This document shows positions 23,277 to 33,982 of a stretch of DNA of 64,000 nucleotides, in pieces. Numbering within the stretch: the first letter of the stretch is position 1; the number at the start of each line of letters is the position of its first letter. The translations under genes and the position numbers were made by a program. This stretch comes from Polysphondylium violaceum (taxonomy: Eukaryota; Evosea; Eumycetozoa; Dictyosteliales; Dictyosteliaceae), in contig AJWJ01000002.1 of NCBI GenBank assembly GCA_000277445.1, forward strand, positions 1-64,000, read 5' to 3'. The notes under the pieces are model-generated. The model did not search any database, was not told the origin of the DNA, and worked only from the letters and a program-made list of their open reading frames with translations.

Positions 23277-24686
23277 TTAAATATAGTGAGTGGTTGTTTT
23301 GACCTTTTTTGGTTGTGATTGATTCGGAAAAGAAATAAATTCTACTGGTGATGTTTTATCAAGGTCTTTATCGGGTTGAACAGTGGAGGAATTACACAAA
23401 AATGGTTGATAGTGTTTCTTTATCTGTTTTTTTCCTTTTTCAACCCTTTCCAAAATTTTATTTCGATCCGCAAATCCATTTGGACCCATCTTTTCGACCA
23501 AAAAAGATGCACCCGCGCTTCCCACTTCCAAACAATGCAAAATTTCCTTTTTGGAAAGAGAGTTTTTGAGTGGTGATAATTTAAAAGTTCCTTGCTGGTC
23601 AAATTCGGTTGGCTGAGATTCTGTGGCCATGGTGTTATTGTCCAATTTAGTAGGTGATTTTATTTGTGATTCTTTGTTTTCTACCATATTTGGATTATTT
23701 GATACAATAGATGGTGATATTGATTTTACATTTAATAATTCCAATACTGTGCATGTGAGGAAAGTGTCCCCACAGCCTGTCTCGTCGCACACAGTGTCGG
23801 GCTTAAAGGTGGGAATGTAGACCTCTTGCGTTTGGTCTGATGAAACAAAGCCCCCGTCTCCGCCCATCGTGACGGACGAGATGGTAAAGCCGAAATTTGA
23901 TCGGAGTAGTTTGGCACAGGTGGCCGGATCGTGATCGCCCATAATAGCGGCGGCCTCGCCATACTCTGCTTTTACAACACTGATAATATCCATGTCTCTG
24001 AGGGCCTGAGAAATGGAAATCAGCTTCTGAATCATTATATGTTTTGGACGCGTAATAACTTTGGTGCCATTGAAGGCTCTGAGAAAACCTTGAATGTCAA
24101 ATGCAATGACAGGCAAGTAAGCGTCCTCTGCGGCGGTACTACTGTTGATTTGTTTAATAGATTCAAGTACAGATACAACCAATTCTTCGTCCAGCTCACC
24201 AGACACGGGGACAAAGAGAATTGCGTCGGGTCTGACGGTTGTGATACAATGGATAGCCTTTTGAGCATCAATGTCTTTTCCTTTTTCCATCAATGAGAGG
24301 GTTCTGTTTTTTTTGTTGTTGTAATAGTTGAGATAGTAACTAGTGTTTTTTAATTGTGTATCATTTTCAATAAACGATAAATCTATATGGGGTTGTTTGT
24401 TTTGAATAAGACTATTAAATTGATGGTTGATATCGCCACCCACTGTAGTCACAATATAACTAATGGTATCACCAAATTCAGTGGCAGCCAATGAACCATA
24501 GGTCACTGAGCCTCCCAATGCATCAGCCTTTGTTACTTTTCCAGGTTCGCCTCCATTTCTGTTCAATTCCTTTTGTTTTTCTGCGTCCATCAAATCACTA
24601 AAAGATTTCTCTTTGTGTAATATTAAATCTTGATGAATTAATATTACATCATTTACAAAATTACCAATAAATACAATCTTTTTCAT
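23277..24686 (-). CDS. PfkB-family carbohydrate kinase
   Basis: A single exon, 469 aa, longer than most PfkB kinases (about 300-380). It starts with a Rossmann-like strand and substrate region (IVFIGNFVNDV) and has the Gly-rich segment ALGGSVTYGSLAATEFG. The C-terminal signature DETGCGDTF (about residue 300) corresponds to the DTxGAGD motif, with the catalytic Asp and anion-hole Gly residues kept. A Ser/Asn-rich insert of about 50 residues follows, then ASFLVEKMGPNGF closes the fold. Substrate (ribose, adenosine, inositol or other) cannot be told from sequence. The family transfers phosphate from ATP to a sugar hydroxyl, in the cytosol. Divergent from the U2A' gene. Confidence 0.85.
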   Translation of the reverse strand: MKKIVFIGNFVNDVILIHQDLILHKEKSFSDLMDAEKQKELNRNGGEPGKVTKADALGGSVTYGSLAATEFGDTISYIVTTVGGDINHQFNSLIQNKQPHIDLSFIENDTQLKNTSYYLNYYNNKKNRTLSLMEKGKDIDAQKAIHCITTVRPDAILFVPVSGELDEELVVSVLESIKQINSSTAAEDAYLPVIAFDIQGFLRAFNGTKVITRPKHIMIQKLISISQALRDMDIISVVKAEYGEAAAIMGDHDPATCAKLLRSNFGFTISSVTMGGDGGFVSSDQTQEVYIPTFKPDTVCDETGCGDTFLTCTVLELLNVKSISPSIVSNNPNMVENKESQIKSPTKLDNNTMATESQPTEFDQQGTFKLSPLKNSLSKKEILHCLEVGSAGASFLVEKMGPNGFADRNKILERVEKGKKQIKKHYQPFLCNSSTVQPDKDLDKTSPVEFISFPNQSQPKKVKTTTHYI

Positions 24687-25274
24687 TGTTATAGATTATT
24701 ATTACTATTATTATTATTATTCAAAAGTCAAGATAGTAGTAGTATTGGTGCGATGTGTGTTTATCTGTACTATTAATCTGTGTAGTAACCAACTAACTGA
24801 CAAGAGATAAATAAAAATAAATGAAATAATAAATAAATATTTGGGTGAGGCGTGTTTTCAATAATTGGGTTGAATTAAATTTTATGTCCCCACAAATGCT
24901 GAGCATTTATTTATTGCATCAGAAAAAATCAAAATTAAATTAAAATTAAAATTTGTGTCAGATTCTTTTTTTTTTATTTTTTTTTTATTTTTTTTATTTC
25001 TTTGAAGTTTTGACTGGGTGAGAAAAAGAAATCTTGTGTGTGTGCGCATGTGTGTATATGTGTACATGTTTGGTTGTATTTGTTCTCAAATGCCCATTGA
25101 TGAAATTTATTCATTTGCTGAGTATTTTTTTTTTTTTTTTTTCTATTTTTTTTTATTTGAATTTTTACAGTTTATCTGAAGTTGTCCTAGTTGTTGTGCT
25201 GGTGCCTATTATATCCATATATCGGATTACGACTGAGGTTTACATACATATATATATACATATAAATACACACA
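24687..25274. other. divergent promoter region (PfkB kinase / U2A')
   Basis: 588 bp between start codons on opposite strands. It is A/T-rich with ATT and poly-T runs and a GT-rich patch at about 25030-25080. No coding frame is supported. Confidence 0.7.
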
Positions 25275-26188
25275 ATGAGACTTACAGCAGAGGTGATCCT
25301 AAGAGCTCATGATTCCATCAACCCGTGCAAAGACAGAGAACTCAATCTTCGAGGTAAGTGTGATGTCATGTCTTGTGTGTTGTATACCAACAGTAGTAGT
25401 TACTAAACATATAATAACACCAATAGGGTATAAAATATCTAGTATTGAAAATTTAGGAGTAACCAAAGATCAGTTTGATACCATTGATTTCTCTGACAAT
25501 GAAATTAGTAAATTGGAAAACTTTCCTCTGTTGAATAGAGTAAAGACTTTGTTTTTTAATAATAATCACATATCAAGATTTGATGAAGATTTTGGATTGA
25601 CACTACCAAATCTAACGACTCTTGTCTTGTCAAACAACAAACTCATTCAACTTTCAGATTTAGAACCTTTGACCAAATTAAAGAATATAAAGTATCTGAG
25701 TCTCTTGGATAATCCTGTCACAAAGAAACAAAACTATCGCCTTTATTTAATATATCTAGTGCCCAGATTAAAGATTTTAGATTTTAAAAAGATTAAACAA
25801 ATTGTATGTATTTGTAGGTTACAGCACGACAGCATTATTGTAGTAGTGTAGGATATTATGATCTAGATTCTAATACTTTATGTTTATCAAACAAATATAG
25901 GAAAGAGATGAATCAAAGAAAATATTTGGATATCCCAGAACTTTAGATACAAAACAACAACAAAAGACAACGACAGAGGAAAAGAGAAATACCTTTGAGC
26001 CAGGTGAAGGTGTCAACGGTAATGGTAATAAGAGTGGTGCAACAAAAAGACCACTCACAGATGATGAAAAGAAAGCAATTAGACAAGCAATCGATAATGC
26101 TAAAACAATTGAAGAAATTACTGCTTTGGAAAATAAACTTCGTTCAGGTGAAACAATTGTAGACAATGATGTTAAAATTGAATCTTAG
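25275..26188 (+). CDS. snrpA1: U2 snRNP protein A'
   Basis: Three exons, 25275-25353, 25427-25803 and 25901-26188, encode 247 aa (human SNRPA1 is 255). The leucine-rich repeats begin with RELNLRGYKISSIENLGV and continue through FDTIDFSDNEISKLENFPLL, with the LRR cap RLYLIYLVPRLKILDF. These match U2A' closely. The C-terminal Lys/Glu region follows exon 3. The protein binds U2B'' and stem-loop IV of U2 snRNA in the nucleus for branch-site recognition. A tiny intron within 25804-25820 is too short to be real, so the 97-bp intron was chosen; it keeps phase 0. SF3B2, another U2-snRNP component, is 8 kb away. Confidence 0.93.
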
Positions 26189-26469
26189 ATGACAATATCT
26201 ACTGCAACGTAGACAACAACCAATAATAATAATAATAATAATAATAATAAACAGCAACACTTTATGTACCTATTTAAAATAAATACTCAAAACACATTAT
26301 ATACCTAATACCAAGAAACAAATGGTTTCTTCTTTTATTTATTTATTAAATTATATTATATTATATTTTAGCTCATTTAGAATGAACCAAATGAACTCTG
26401 GTGTTGTTTTTATATACATATTGCGTGGGCGTTGTTGTTATTATTAATAATGATACCATATTATTATAT

Positions 26470-27474
26470 TTATATTATATCATAATCTATATGAGAGGAT
26501 GTTGTTTTTGATCTTTTATGAAATATGGGTTCATCAGTAAAACTAAATAGAGTGTCTTGTGGATTTGTACTGAAAAGATTACTGGTGTATGGCTGAAAAG
26601 TGGATAAAGAAGAGGAGGATGGGATTATATGTACACTATTATTATTTGGAAGGAATACAATTTTATTGTTATTATTATTATTATTGCTACTATTGTCATT
26701 AATATTATTGTTGTTATTATTATTGATACTATTGTTACAACTAAAGTTATTAGTACTACCAATACTATTACTATTGCTATTATTATTATTATTATTATTA
26801 TTATTGCTATTAAAACTCAAGTTATTAAAACCGTTTTCTAAAAGTCTCTTTTTGGTGTTTATTAATTGTTGATATGTAAGATTACTTTGATTGATTATAT
26901 CTAAATTGGTTTCATCGTTCTTTTTATTATTACTGCTACTGCTGTTATTGTTTTCATTAATGTTTAAATTTCCCAATTGAAATTGCCTTGGCTCGTTTTG
27001 TCTTTGGAAGGGATTGGAGTTTAAATTACTAGTGTTGCTATTTAATTCTTGAGTTTCTTTTTCTTTAAATGACTCTCCACCACTAAACGGTGAAGAGTTT
27101 GAACTAGTGAATGAGTTTTGATTCTTATTGTTATTATTATTATTTTGGGTATTATTGATATTGTTATTATTATTGTTGTTGCTATTGTTATTGGTATTTT
27201 TATTGTTACTATTGTTATCCATATTCTTTAACTTTTCATTTTTAATAAAATCTGACAAAGGTTTGAGGGAATCTATATTTTGATTTGAATCGATAAATTG
27301 TAATATATTATCTAAAGCATCGTTGTATCCTTTTGAATAGGAATGTTTTTTCATGTGAACACTATTTTTATACAATAAAGCCAATTGATTCGCTGCAATA
27401 GTAAAGGGTGTATGAATATCGAATTCATCTACACTGTTATTATTATTATTATTATTATGAGATTGACCATTCAT
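26470..27474 (-). CDS. Asn-rich protein, HAPSTR1/C16orf72-like
   Basis: A single exon of 334 aa with many Asn/Ser tracts. A conserved-looking N-terminal core, FTIAANQLALLYKNSV followed by YSKGYNDALDNILQFID (about residues 24-65), resembles the FQNAATAVTNLYKESV core of vertebrate C16orf72/HAPSTR1. The C-terminus has HKRSKT, comparable with HKRNRM at the end of the human protein. HAPSTR1 is a stress-response partner of the ubiquitin ligase HUWE1. The match is from memory and covers only about 45 residues, so the function is tentative. The middle of the protein is low-complexity. Confidence 0.55.
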   Translation of the reverse strand: MNGQSHNNNNNNNSVDEFDIHTPFTIAANQLALLYKNSVHMKKHSYSKGYNDALDNILQFIDSNQNIDSLKPLSDFIKNEKLKNMDNNSNNKNTNNNSNNNNNNNINNTQNNNNNNKNQNSFTSSNSSPFSGGESFKEKETQELNSNTSNLNSNPFQRQNEPRQFQLGNLNINENNNSSSSNNKKNDETNLDIINQSNLTYQQLINTKKRLLENGFNNLSFNSNNNNNNNNNSNSNSIGSTNNFSCNNSINNNNNNNINDNSSNNNNNNNKIVFLPNNNSVHIIPSSSSLSTFQPYTSNLFSTNPQDTLFSFTDEPIFHKRSKTTSSHIDYDII

Positions 27475-27888
27475 TTTATATTTATATATTATCTATGTAC
27501 AACTATTATTATTATTATTTCTTTGCTACTCTGGTGTTGATGAAAATGGAGAGTGTTTAGTTTTTCAACACACATAAATAATGAATAATGGAGGGTCGTC
27601 GAAAATTATTTTTTTTTATTTTTTATTTTTTTTCAATTTATTTCTAAATTGGTGGGTCAATCAACAACTACTCGGATTTGAGATTTATATCGATAGAATT
27701 AGGTTATTGCGACAGACAAACAATAATTTTATTATTACCAAAGATTTATTATTACTATAGTATTACATTTATGAGTGTGTGTTGGAATCATGTGGATGGA
27801 TTGGATGCTGGATAGATATGCATGTGAGTGATTGATATCAAACACATATGATCGAAACTATGACTATTACTATTACTGCTTATTATTT
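27475..27888. other. spacer upstream of HAPSTR1-like gene, downstream of RhoGEF gene
   Basis: 414 bp, A/T-rich with poly-T near 27608-27635. It holds the promoter of the 26470-27474 gene and the 3' flank of the RhoGEF gene. No coding frame supported. Confidence 0.7.
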
Positions 27889-30800
27889 CTATGAGGTGGA
27901 TATGGTTTGTGTTGAGGGTGGAGGTGGAACGGGTGGGGGTGGTAAAGCTTTGGACAAACGGGTGACAGAGGGGGAGCCGGCATTGGGCACAGGTGGGGCT
28001 GGAAGGGGTTTGTTTTTTACCAATTTTCTCCATTCGTCAAACTCAATTTCACTCGAGGAAGAGGTGGACGAGAGAGCAGAGGAGGAGACGTTGAGAGAGG
28101 GGCCAGAGGAAGGGGGTGACACAGAGGCTGCAGCGGCTTTTTCTTTTTGTCTGTCTTCGATAAACTTTCGGTACTCATTCTTTAATATTGATTCAATGAG
28201 TGCACCAATCTCACTAAAGATGGCATTCTTTTCCTCGGGGGTTGACATGGAAAACATCCAAATTGTTGAGTTTTGGGGATTGAGTATGACATGTTCGTGT
28301 TGGTTGGACTCTTGATCGGGGTCGTTGGAATTGGTGCTGTTGGCTCCACTCGAGTGGTGGTGGTCGGCGGTATTGTTGTCTTTGGGAATATAGACAATTT
28401 CAAATGAAAGTGGATCGTTGGGAACCTCTCTAATGAGTGATTGGCCCAACAATAGATTTGCTTTGACTTTGATTGGCATCACTGATGAGATCAAATTGGC
28501 ACCAGAACTCTTGACTTGAGCAAATATAAATAGATCGTTAAAGAGATAAAATTGGCCTTCCTTGGGCTTTTTGTTGTATTGAGTGCCTTGAGTAGGGGCT
28601 ATATGACCCCAACTCTCCATAACACCTTCTTTGACAAACTTTCTCGATGGTGAAAGTATTTTTGTATTGTCACCGCTCTCTACTAAACGTGTTTGAATAT
28701 CATACATTTTCATTTGAGAGTCAAACTCTCTCTTTTTCTCATTGACAGTCAATACAATTCCCTCAATCTTTGTTTGGGCCGCTGTTAATGATTTATAGGT
28801 CTCTGTTGTATTTGGTGTTGATTTAATTAATTCCTATTTGAGTAAAAAATTGAGTTAGTACGAGTCCCAAGGCCTTGGCCTCAATATTGATCTTTATACA
28901 AACTCTTAATAATAAAGGATATTTGCAAACTCTTTGAACGGGTTTGATTAAAAAGCTGTCAAAGGGGAGGGAACGGCATTCTCTACGTGTCAAAAGATAG
29001 GCCAAATAGGTGCAATTCTTGCCCTTCATGTTGGAAAAGGTGGAGAGGGCCTTTTGTTGATTGGAACAATATACAAAATAAGACTTTAAAAAGTCTGCCA
29101 TGGAAAAGAATCCATTGGCAATATAGTCGGCAAAGTCGTCAGTCTTTACAGATTGATCAGTGTTGCAAAACTTTCGATAGAGCTCACGATTGACCATGAG
29201 GAGTTGTTCAACGTTGCTAAAAAGGGAATTGATCTCTTCGATGCCCGAGACCTTGATGTCGTCTTGGGCTGAAAGTTCTTTTTTGAGCCACACCATGATC
29301 TCCAAATCACGGATATAGTCGGCCTCGGTGCAGATAATCTCTTGAATGACACGATCACGTTGTTCGGTGGAAGCGGGTAGGGTGGGGTAGTCGGGTGGGG
29401 GATTGGGCGATGATATTCTCGAGCCGCCCAACATGACTCTGCCCTCGCCTGGCGAAGACACTGAGGGGACAAAGCCAATGGTTGGTGACATGGGTGGAGT
29501 GGGATTGCTGCCGTTGCCGCCATTCAGCGACAATGCACTCATTGTGCCTCCATTGGTGACACTGTTGCTGCTGCTGTTGTTGGGCGATGAGGGCGAGTAG
29601 GCAAACAAGTCCTTTTCAGACTTTCTCAACTCTTCTCTCTTGATAGCCCATTTTCTGAGTTGTGGGCCATCCTCTTCACCACTCTGGTTTGCAGTGTCTA
29701 GCGAATCGGCCGACGAGTTGATCAAGGGTGAGGGCGAGGAAGGCGACGATATGACAAAGTCATCTTCACCCTCTCTGTCCTTTTCATTGCCTCTAATGAA
29801 TGACAGCAATCTTGTGCTATACTTTTCCTTGTCCTTCTTTCTCTTCATGGTTGTTGAGGTTCCTGATGACTCATCGCCACTGTGCTTGCTTCCATTCATA
29901 ATGTCGCTAAAAGAAATAGGTGACACAGGTCTGTTTTCATCGTCTGAATCGTTGCTGTGATCCATACTGTTGTCGTTGTTGCTACCGCCGTTATCAAACG
30001 AACCATTCAATGGATGTGATGGCTGCACTGTTGCAGGAGAACTGGATCTGCTTAAAGATATGGAATCCTTTCGGGTCGAGATAAAGGAGGAGAGGAAGGA
30101 CTCATCTTTGGGTGAATTGGACATATTCTTTTCACGAAGGAGTTGCTTTTGTCTCTCCTTTTCTTGTAGTTTTTCCTTTTCCAAGAGTTGCTTCTGCTTG
30201 TCTCGTTCCTCTTGAAGACGTTGTTTGTCTTCGGCAATCTTTTGCTTTTCTTCAAGTAGACGTTGCTTTTCTTTCTCTATCTTTTCCTTGTCTGCCTGCT
30301 TCTGTCGTTCTCTCTCCAACTCTTTTTCCTTTTCCATTTGCTTTTGTTTTTCTTTCTCTGCTTGCTTTTGTTTTTCTTTTTCTATCTTTTCCCTCTCGCT
30401 TTGCTCCTTTTTATCGTGCTTCTCTTTCTCTAGTCGTTCCTTTTCCTGCTGTTTCTCTTTTTCCAATCGCTCCTTTTCCAATTGCTTTTCACGCTCTTGT
30501 TGTAGCTTTAATCGTTGGTCCTCTTTATCCTTTTCCAACTGAGCCTGTCTTTGTTTCTCTATTTCCTTTTCCTTTTGATGTAAACGTTCTTTTTCTTGTT
30601 GAATCTGTTTCTCCATCTCTTCTTTCTTTTCTTCATAGCTGTGTTGTGTCGATGATTTAGATACCACTGTTGATGATGGTCTAGAGGGTGATGATGGAGA
30701 TGATACAAAAGTAGATGGTGGTCTACTAGAAGGTGAGTGGGAAACAGACATTGATGGCGGTCTATTAGGTGTTGGAGGTGGTGGTGATTTAGGTGTGTTG

Positions 30801-31534
30801 GTTGTTGTTGTTGTAGTTGTTGTTGGTGGCTTGGATACACCTGGTGTGGAAATCGTCTTTTTATGTGCAGTGTTTGTAACAACAGGAGGTTTAGATGATG
30901 ATACAGCGGTGGTTGTGATAGGTGCACCTTGCAACACCATTGAATCTCTTGTTGCTTGTGCATCTAGTGTCTCTCTACTCTTTGCTGCCATCTTTACAAA
31001 CGATCCTGTAGGTTTCCATGAAGGTTCACTTGTAGGTGCTGTTGTCGTAGTCGAGGGTAAAGGACCTGATGATGTTGTTTTGTGTAATGTATTTGTCGTT
31101 GGTTTATAAGATACAGTATGACTCTTTGGTCTATTCAATGTACCCGTAGTTGAAGGAGTATCTGGTTTCTTTAAGCCTGCTGCTGCTGTTGTTGTTGTAG
31201 TTGTTGATGGTTTTAAAAATGATGATACAGATGTTGTTGTAGTTGGTGGTTTAGCACCGCTTGATGCAGTACTAGTTGATGTTGTTGATTTTACAATGGT
31301 CGATGAAGGACGTGAAGCTGTTGTTGTTAATGTTGTTGATGTTACAGGTTTAAGTGTTCCACTTTGAGTACTAGTACCCGTGGGCGCAGGTTTTAATACA
31401 GGTGCTAGAAACTTACTACTACCTGCACTAGTTAATGCTGGTGGTGGCATCTTTGTTCCACACTGAGTACAAAATCTACTCTGATCACTGTTGAGAACAC
31501 TACATGAGCCACATTTAATTGTTTTACTCGACAT
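27889..31534 (-). CDS. zinc-ribbon, coiled-coil RhoGEF (DH-PH)
   Basis: Two exons, 31534-28904 and 28833-27889, encode 1191 aa. Order: a zinc ribbon at residues 8-26 (CGSC...CTQCG); a long Thr/Ser/Pro-rich region with many SRPPS-like repeats to about 300; a charged coiled coil of Lys/Glu/Gln heptads (about 300-480); a Ser/acidic linker; a DH (RhoGEF) domain about 722-877 (VIQEIICTEADYIRDLEIM and the helix FLIKPVQRVCKYPLLLR); then a PH domain (about 955-1090, GQFYLFNDLFIFAQV) and a Pro-rich tail. The single intron falls just after the DH motif PLLLR, in phase 0. DH-PH proteins load GTP on Rho/Rac GTPases at membranes to steer actin. Dictyostelids have many, but a zinc ribbon plus coiled coil in front is unusual. 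Confidence 0.88.
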
Positions 31535-32173
31535 TATTATTTATTATTATTATTGATTAATAGTATTCATACAAGTTTAAAATATAGTACAAGAGTATAG
31601 ATATAAATATGGATGTATAGATATGATATGATATGATATGGATATTATTCTTAATGACTGATGGTATGAATAGGCAAGTAATGTTGATACATGGGTGGGG
31701 GGTGAGGTGGGGGGGGTGAGGGGGCGAATGTGATAAACTTTTTCAAACAAAAAAAAAAAATTTATAAAAATTCTCGGTCAACACCACCAACACCATCGAT
31801 CTGAAATACTGAAAGTGTGACATACACACACAGACAAACACTATTGGCTTTGTGCAGATTGTGTATATCTGTATCTCATGCTCCCCGTCTGCTCTACTGG
31901 ATAACAGTGAGTGTGAGTGTGTTTATCACTCATTGTCGTTGATGAATATTATCGGTCAATAGATATATTTTGCTATAGTCAAGAAACATGTCTGTGTCAT
32001 TGTAGCAAAATAAGCGTATTGGTCGAATATCCACCATGGCCATGTGACAAATACATAACAAATAATACATATCATTGCCAAATAAAACTGCGAAAAAACT
32101 TTTTATGAAAATTTTGTAATTTCCTTCATTTATTGATTGCACACCCCTATATATAGAAACAACACACAATAAA
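31535..32173. other. divergent promoter region (RhoGEF / THOC7)
   Basis: 639 bp between opposite start codons. It contains a striking G-rich block at 31693-31725 (separate entry), repeated GATAT units near 31620-31640 and poly-A. Short open frames here lack family features. Confidence 0.7.
31693..31725 (+). promoter_or_regulatory. potential G-quadruplex in a shared promoter
   Basis: Four G runs (3, 6, 8 and 5 or more) are separated by loops of 1, 6 and 3 bases on the plus strand, fitting the G3+N1-7 rule. It lies about 160 bp upstream of the RhoGEF start and 450 bp upstream of THOC7. Such a block is very rare in DNA this A/T-rich. A regulatory effect is inference. Confidence 0.55.
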
Positions 32174-32922
32174 ATGGAGGATGAAGAAGATGTTATATTA
32201 AAGAATAGATTGATTTATAAAGATGCCATCATTAAAAGATCATTTAAAAAGTATCTTCAGTTTATTAATATCTTGACAGACACAAGTGATACAACCAACA
32301 GTAACAGTTCAGAAAAGATTCAATCTGCATATATTTCATTGATCAAGGATCTATCAAACTTTGAACTCGGCATTCAAAAGGCCACAACTATATCTGAAAC
32401 TTCTAAAGAAGAATTGCAATATTATGAAACTCTATTTAAACAAAAAGGTAATGATAGATATTGTGTTGGTGTCGATAGGCATTTGTTCTTATTATTAATC
32501 GATTACGACCACTACTCTATTATTAAATCGATGTACTTATAGAATTGGAGATTGAAAATGAAAAACAAGAGATACTCAAACTTAAGGAAAGACTAGCATA
32601 TGAAAAGACACAGAGACAATACAAGGAACAATATTTAGCATTGTATAAACTAATCAATGAGAAACCATCAATAGATCAAACTGAAAAAGAAATTGAAATC
32701 GCTCAAAAAGAATTGAATGAAATATCTGATCAAACATTAAAGACAAACAATAAGCTTGAACTTAGAAGTAAACAATTTCAACTCCTCTTGCATACACTTG
32801 GTGAATTGGAAAAGAATTTAGATGATGATAATCAAGTAATTGTACAACAACAGCAATCAAGTAATATGGCAACATCAACAACTACAACCACAGATAATAA
32901 TGTAGATAAAATGGAGTCTTAA
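32174..32922 (+). CDS. thoc7: THO complex subunit 7
   Basis: Two exons, 32174-32447 and 32543-32922, encode 217 aa (human THOC7 is 204). The phase-1 intron joins G to AA. Most of the protein is predicted coiled coil (Glu/Lys/Gln-rich heptads). Family features are the N-terminal KNRLIYKDAIIKRSFKKYL, the central FELGIQK...LQYYETLFKQ, and the diagnostic KLELRSKQFQLLLHTLGELE near the C-terminus. THOC7 pairs with THOC5 in the nuclear THO/TREX complex, which couples transcription to mRNA export. The C-terminal tail is a Gln/Thr-rich addition. Confidence 0.87.
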
Positions 32923-32967
32923 TGACTTTTTGATAATGTATATAATATTGTGTTATTGTTTATTTAT

Positions 32968-33774
32968 TTAACAAGATTGGGTGTTATATGTATTCATATA
33001 TTGAGTACATTGTTGATTAAGAGGAATGGTGTTACACGACGATGATGAAGAATCACAGGATTTCATGAATGATTGGTTATTGTTGCAAGTAAATGTTAGA
33101 TTACTATTGTTGTTGTTTGTGTCTATTGTTGTAAATGAATTTGTAATAAATTGAACTAAATTGATATTGTTTTGTTGTGTATTACATTCTTGTCCATCGT
33201 TGCTATTACTATTGGTGTTGTCACTGTATTGAGTGTATCTGTATCCATAGTTTTGATTTAATATTGGTTGCAACGCACTGTCGCTATCGATAAACGATAG
33301 TTCGAAATACAAATTATCACCAATACTAGTACTACTATCGGCGGCAGTGTTGTTTATCATCATCAACAACGATAATTGACTGGGTATTGGATAACATATA
33401 TTGTGTTTGAATGCGTTGCTGAGCAAGGGTGATTGGCCACACTGACTATTGGCAAAGAATTGGAATAGCCCAATCTCTCCGAAAATAGATGTGGTCAAGC
33501 TGGTTGCATTTGGTAATAATAAGCATCCGCTATCGGAGGTGGTGGGATCTGTTGGTGCATAATCGGTAACAATGTCAATATTATCATTACTGTGAATGGA
33601 TGTTGAGATTGAGTTTGATGCGATTAGCAGGTATCCCAGCCCAATCGAATTACCTGAACAGGCATTGTTGTTGTATGGCTTCAAAAACAAGTAATCTGAA
33701 GCCAATACACAATTACACACAATCACCACCAATACCAATAATGGTAATAGAATTCTGTCACTCATGTCCATCAA
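32968..33774 (-). CDS. secreted Cys/Asn-rich protein
   Basis: A single exon of 268 aa. The N-terminus is a clear signal peptide (MSDRILLPLLVLVVIVCNCVLA, ending about residue 25). The mature part has an even spread of Cys residues (about 14) and many N-x-S/T sites, and ends in a Cys-rich tail without a transmembrane or GPI-like hydrophobic end. It begins DYLFLKPYNNNACSGNSIG, a start I associate loosely with dictyostelid extracellular proteins, but I cannot name the family. Either of two close ATGs could start it. Probably secreted; function unknown. Confidence 0.72.
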   Translation of the reverse strand: MMDMSDRILLPLLVLVVIVCNCVLASDYLFLKPYNNNACSGNSIGLGYLLIASNSISTSIHSNDNIDIVTDYAPTDPTTSDSGCLLLPNATSLTTSIFGEIGLFQFFANSQCGQSPLLSNAFKHNICYPIPSQLSLLMMINNTAADSSTSIGDNLYFELSFIDSDSALQPILNQNYGYRYTQYSDNTNSNSNDGQECNTQQNNINLVQFITNSFTTIDTNNNNSNLTFTCNNNQSFMKSCDSSSSSCNTIPLNQQCTQYMNTYNTQSC

Positions 33775-33982
33775 AGTATGTGTATCGATAAGGAAACAAA
33801 ATTTGAAAATATCTAGTCACATTTGAATTTTCCTCTATTGACGACAAAAGAAGCAGTTGCTGCTCACACTAAGGAATTTTTATGTATTTTTTTTTGTAAT
33901 TTTTTTTTTTTAATTTGTTTGCATTCGCAGATCATATTGTTATTGTTATTTATACATTGTCATAATAGAGAGATAGAGAGTA

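Noticed and set aside
26600-26872. Poly-Leu/poly-Ile frames that look like membrane proteins
   Set aside because: Complement and frame shadows of poly-Asn codons.
30112-30660. Plus-strand hydrophobic Ser/Phe/Leu-rich frame
   Set aside because: It is the complement of the Lys/Glu/Gln coiled coil of the RhoGEF gene.
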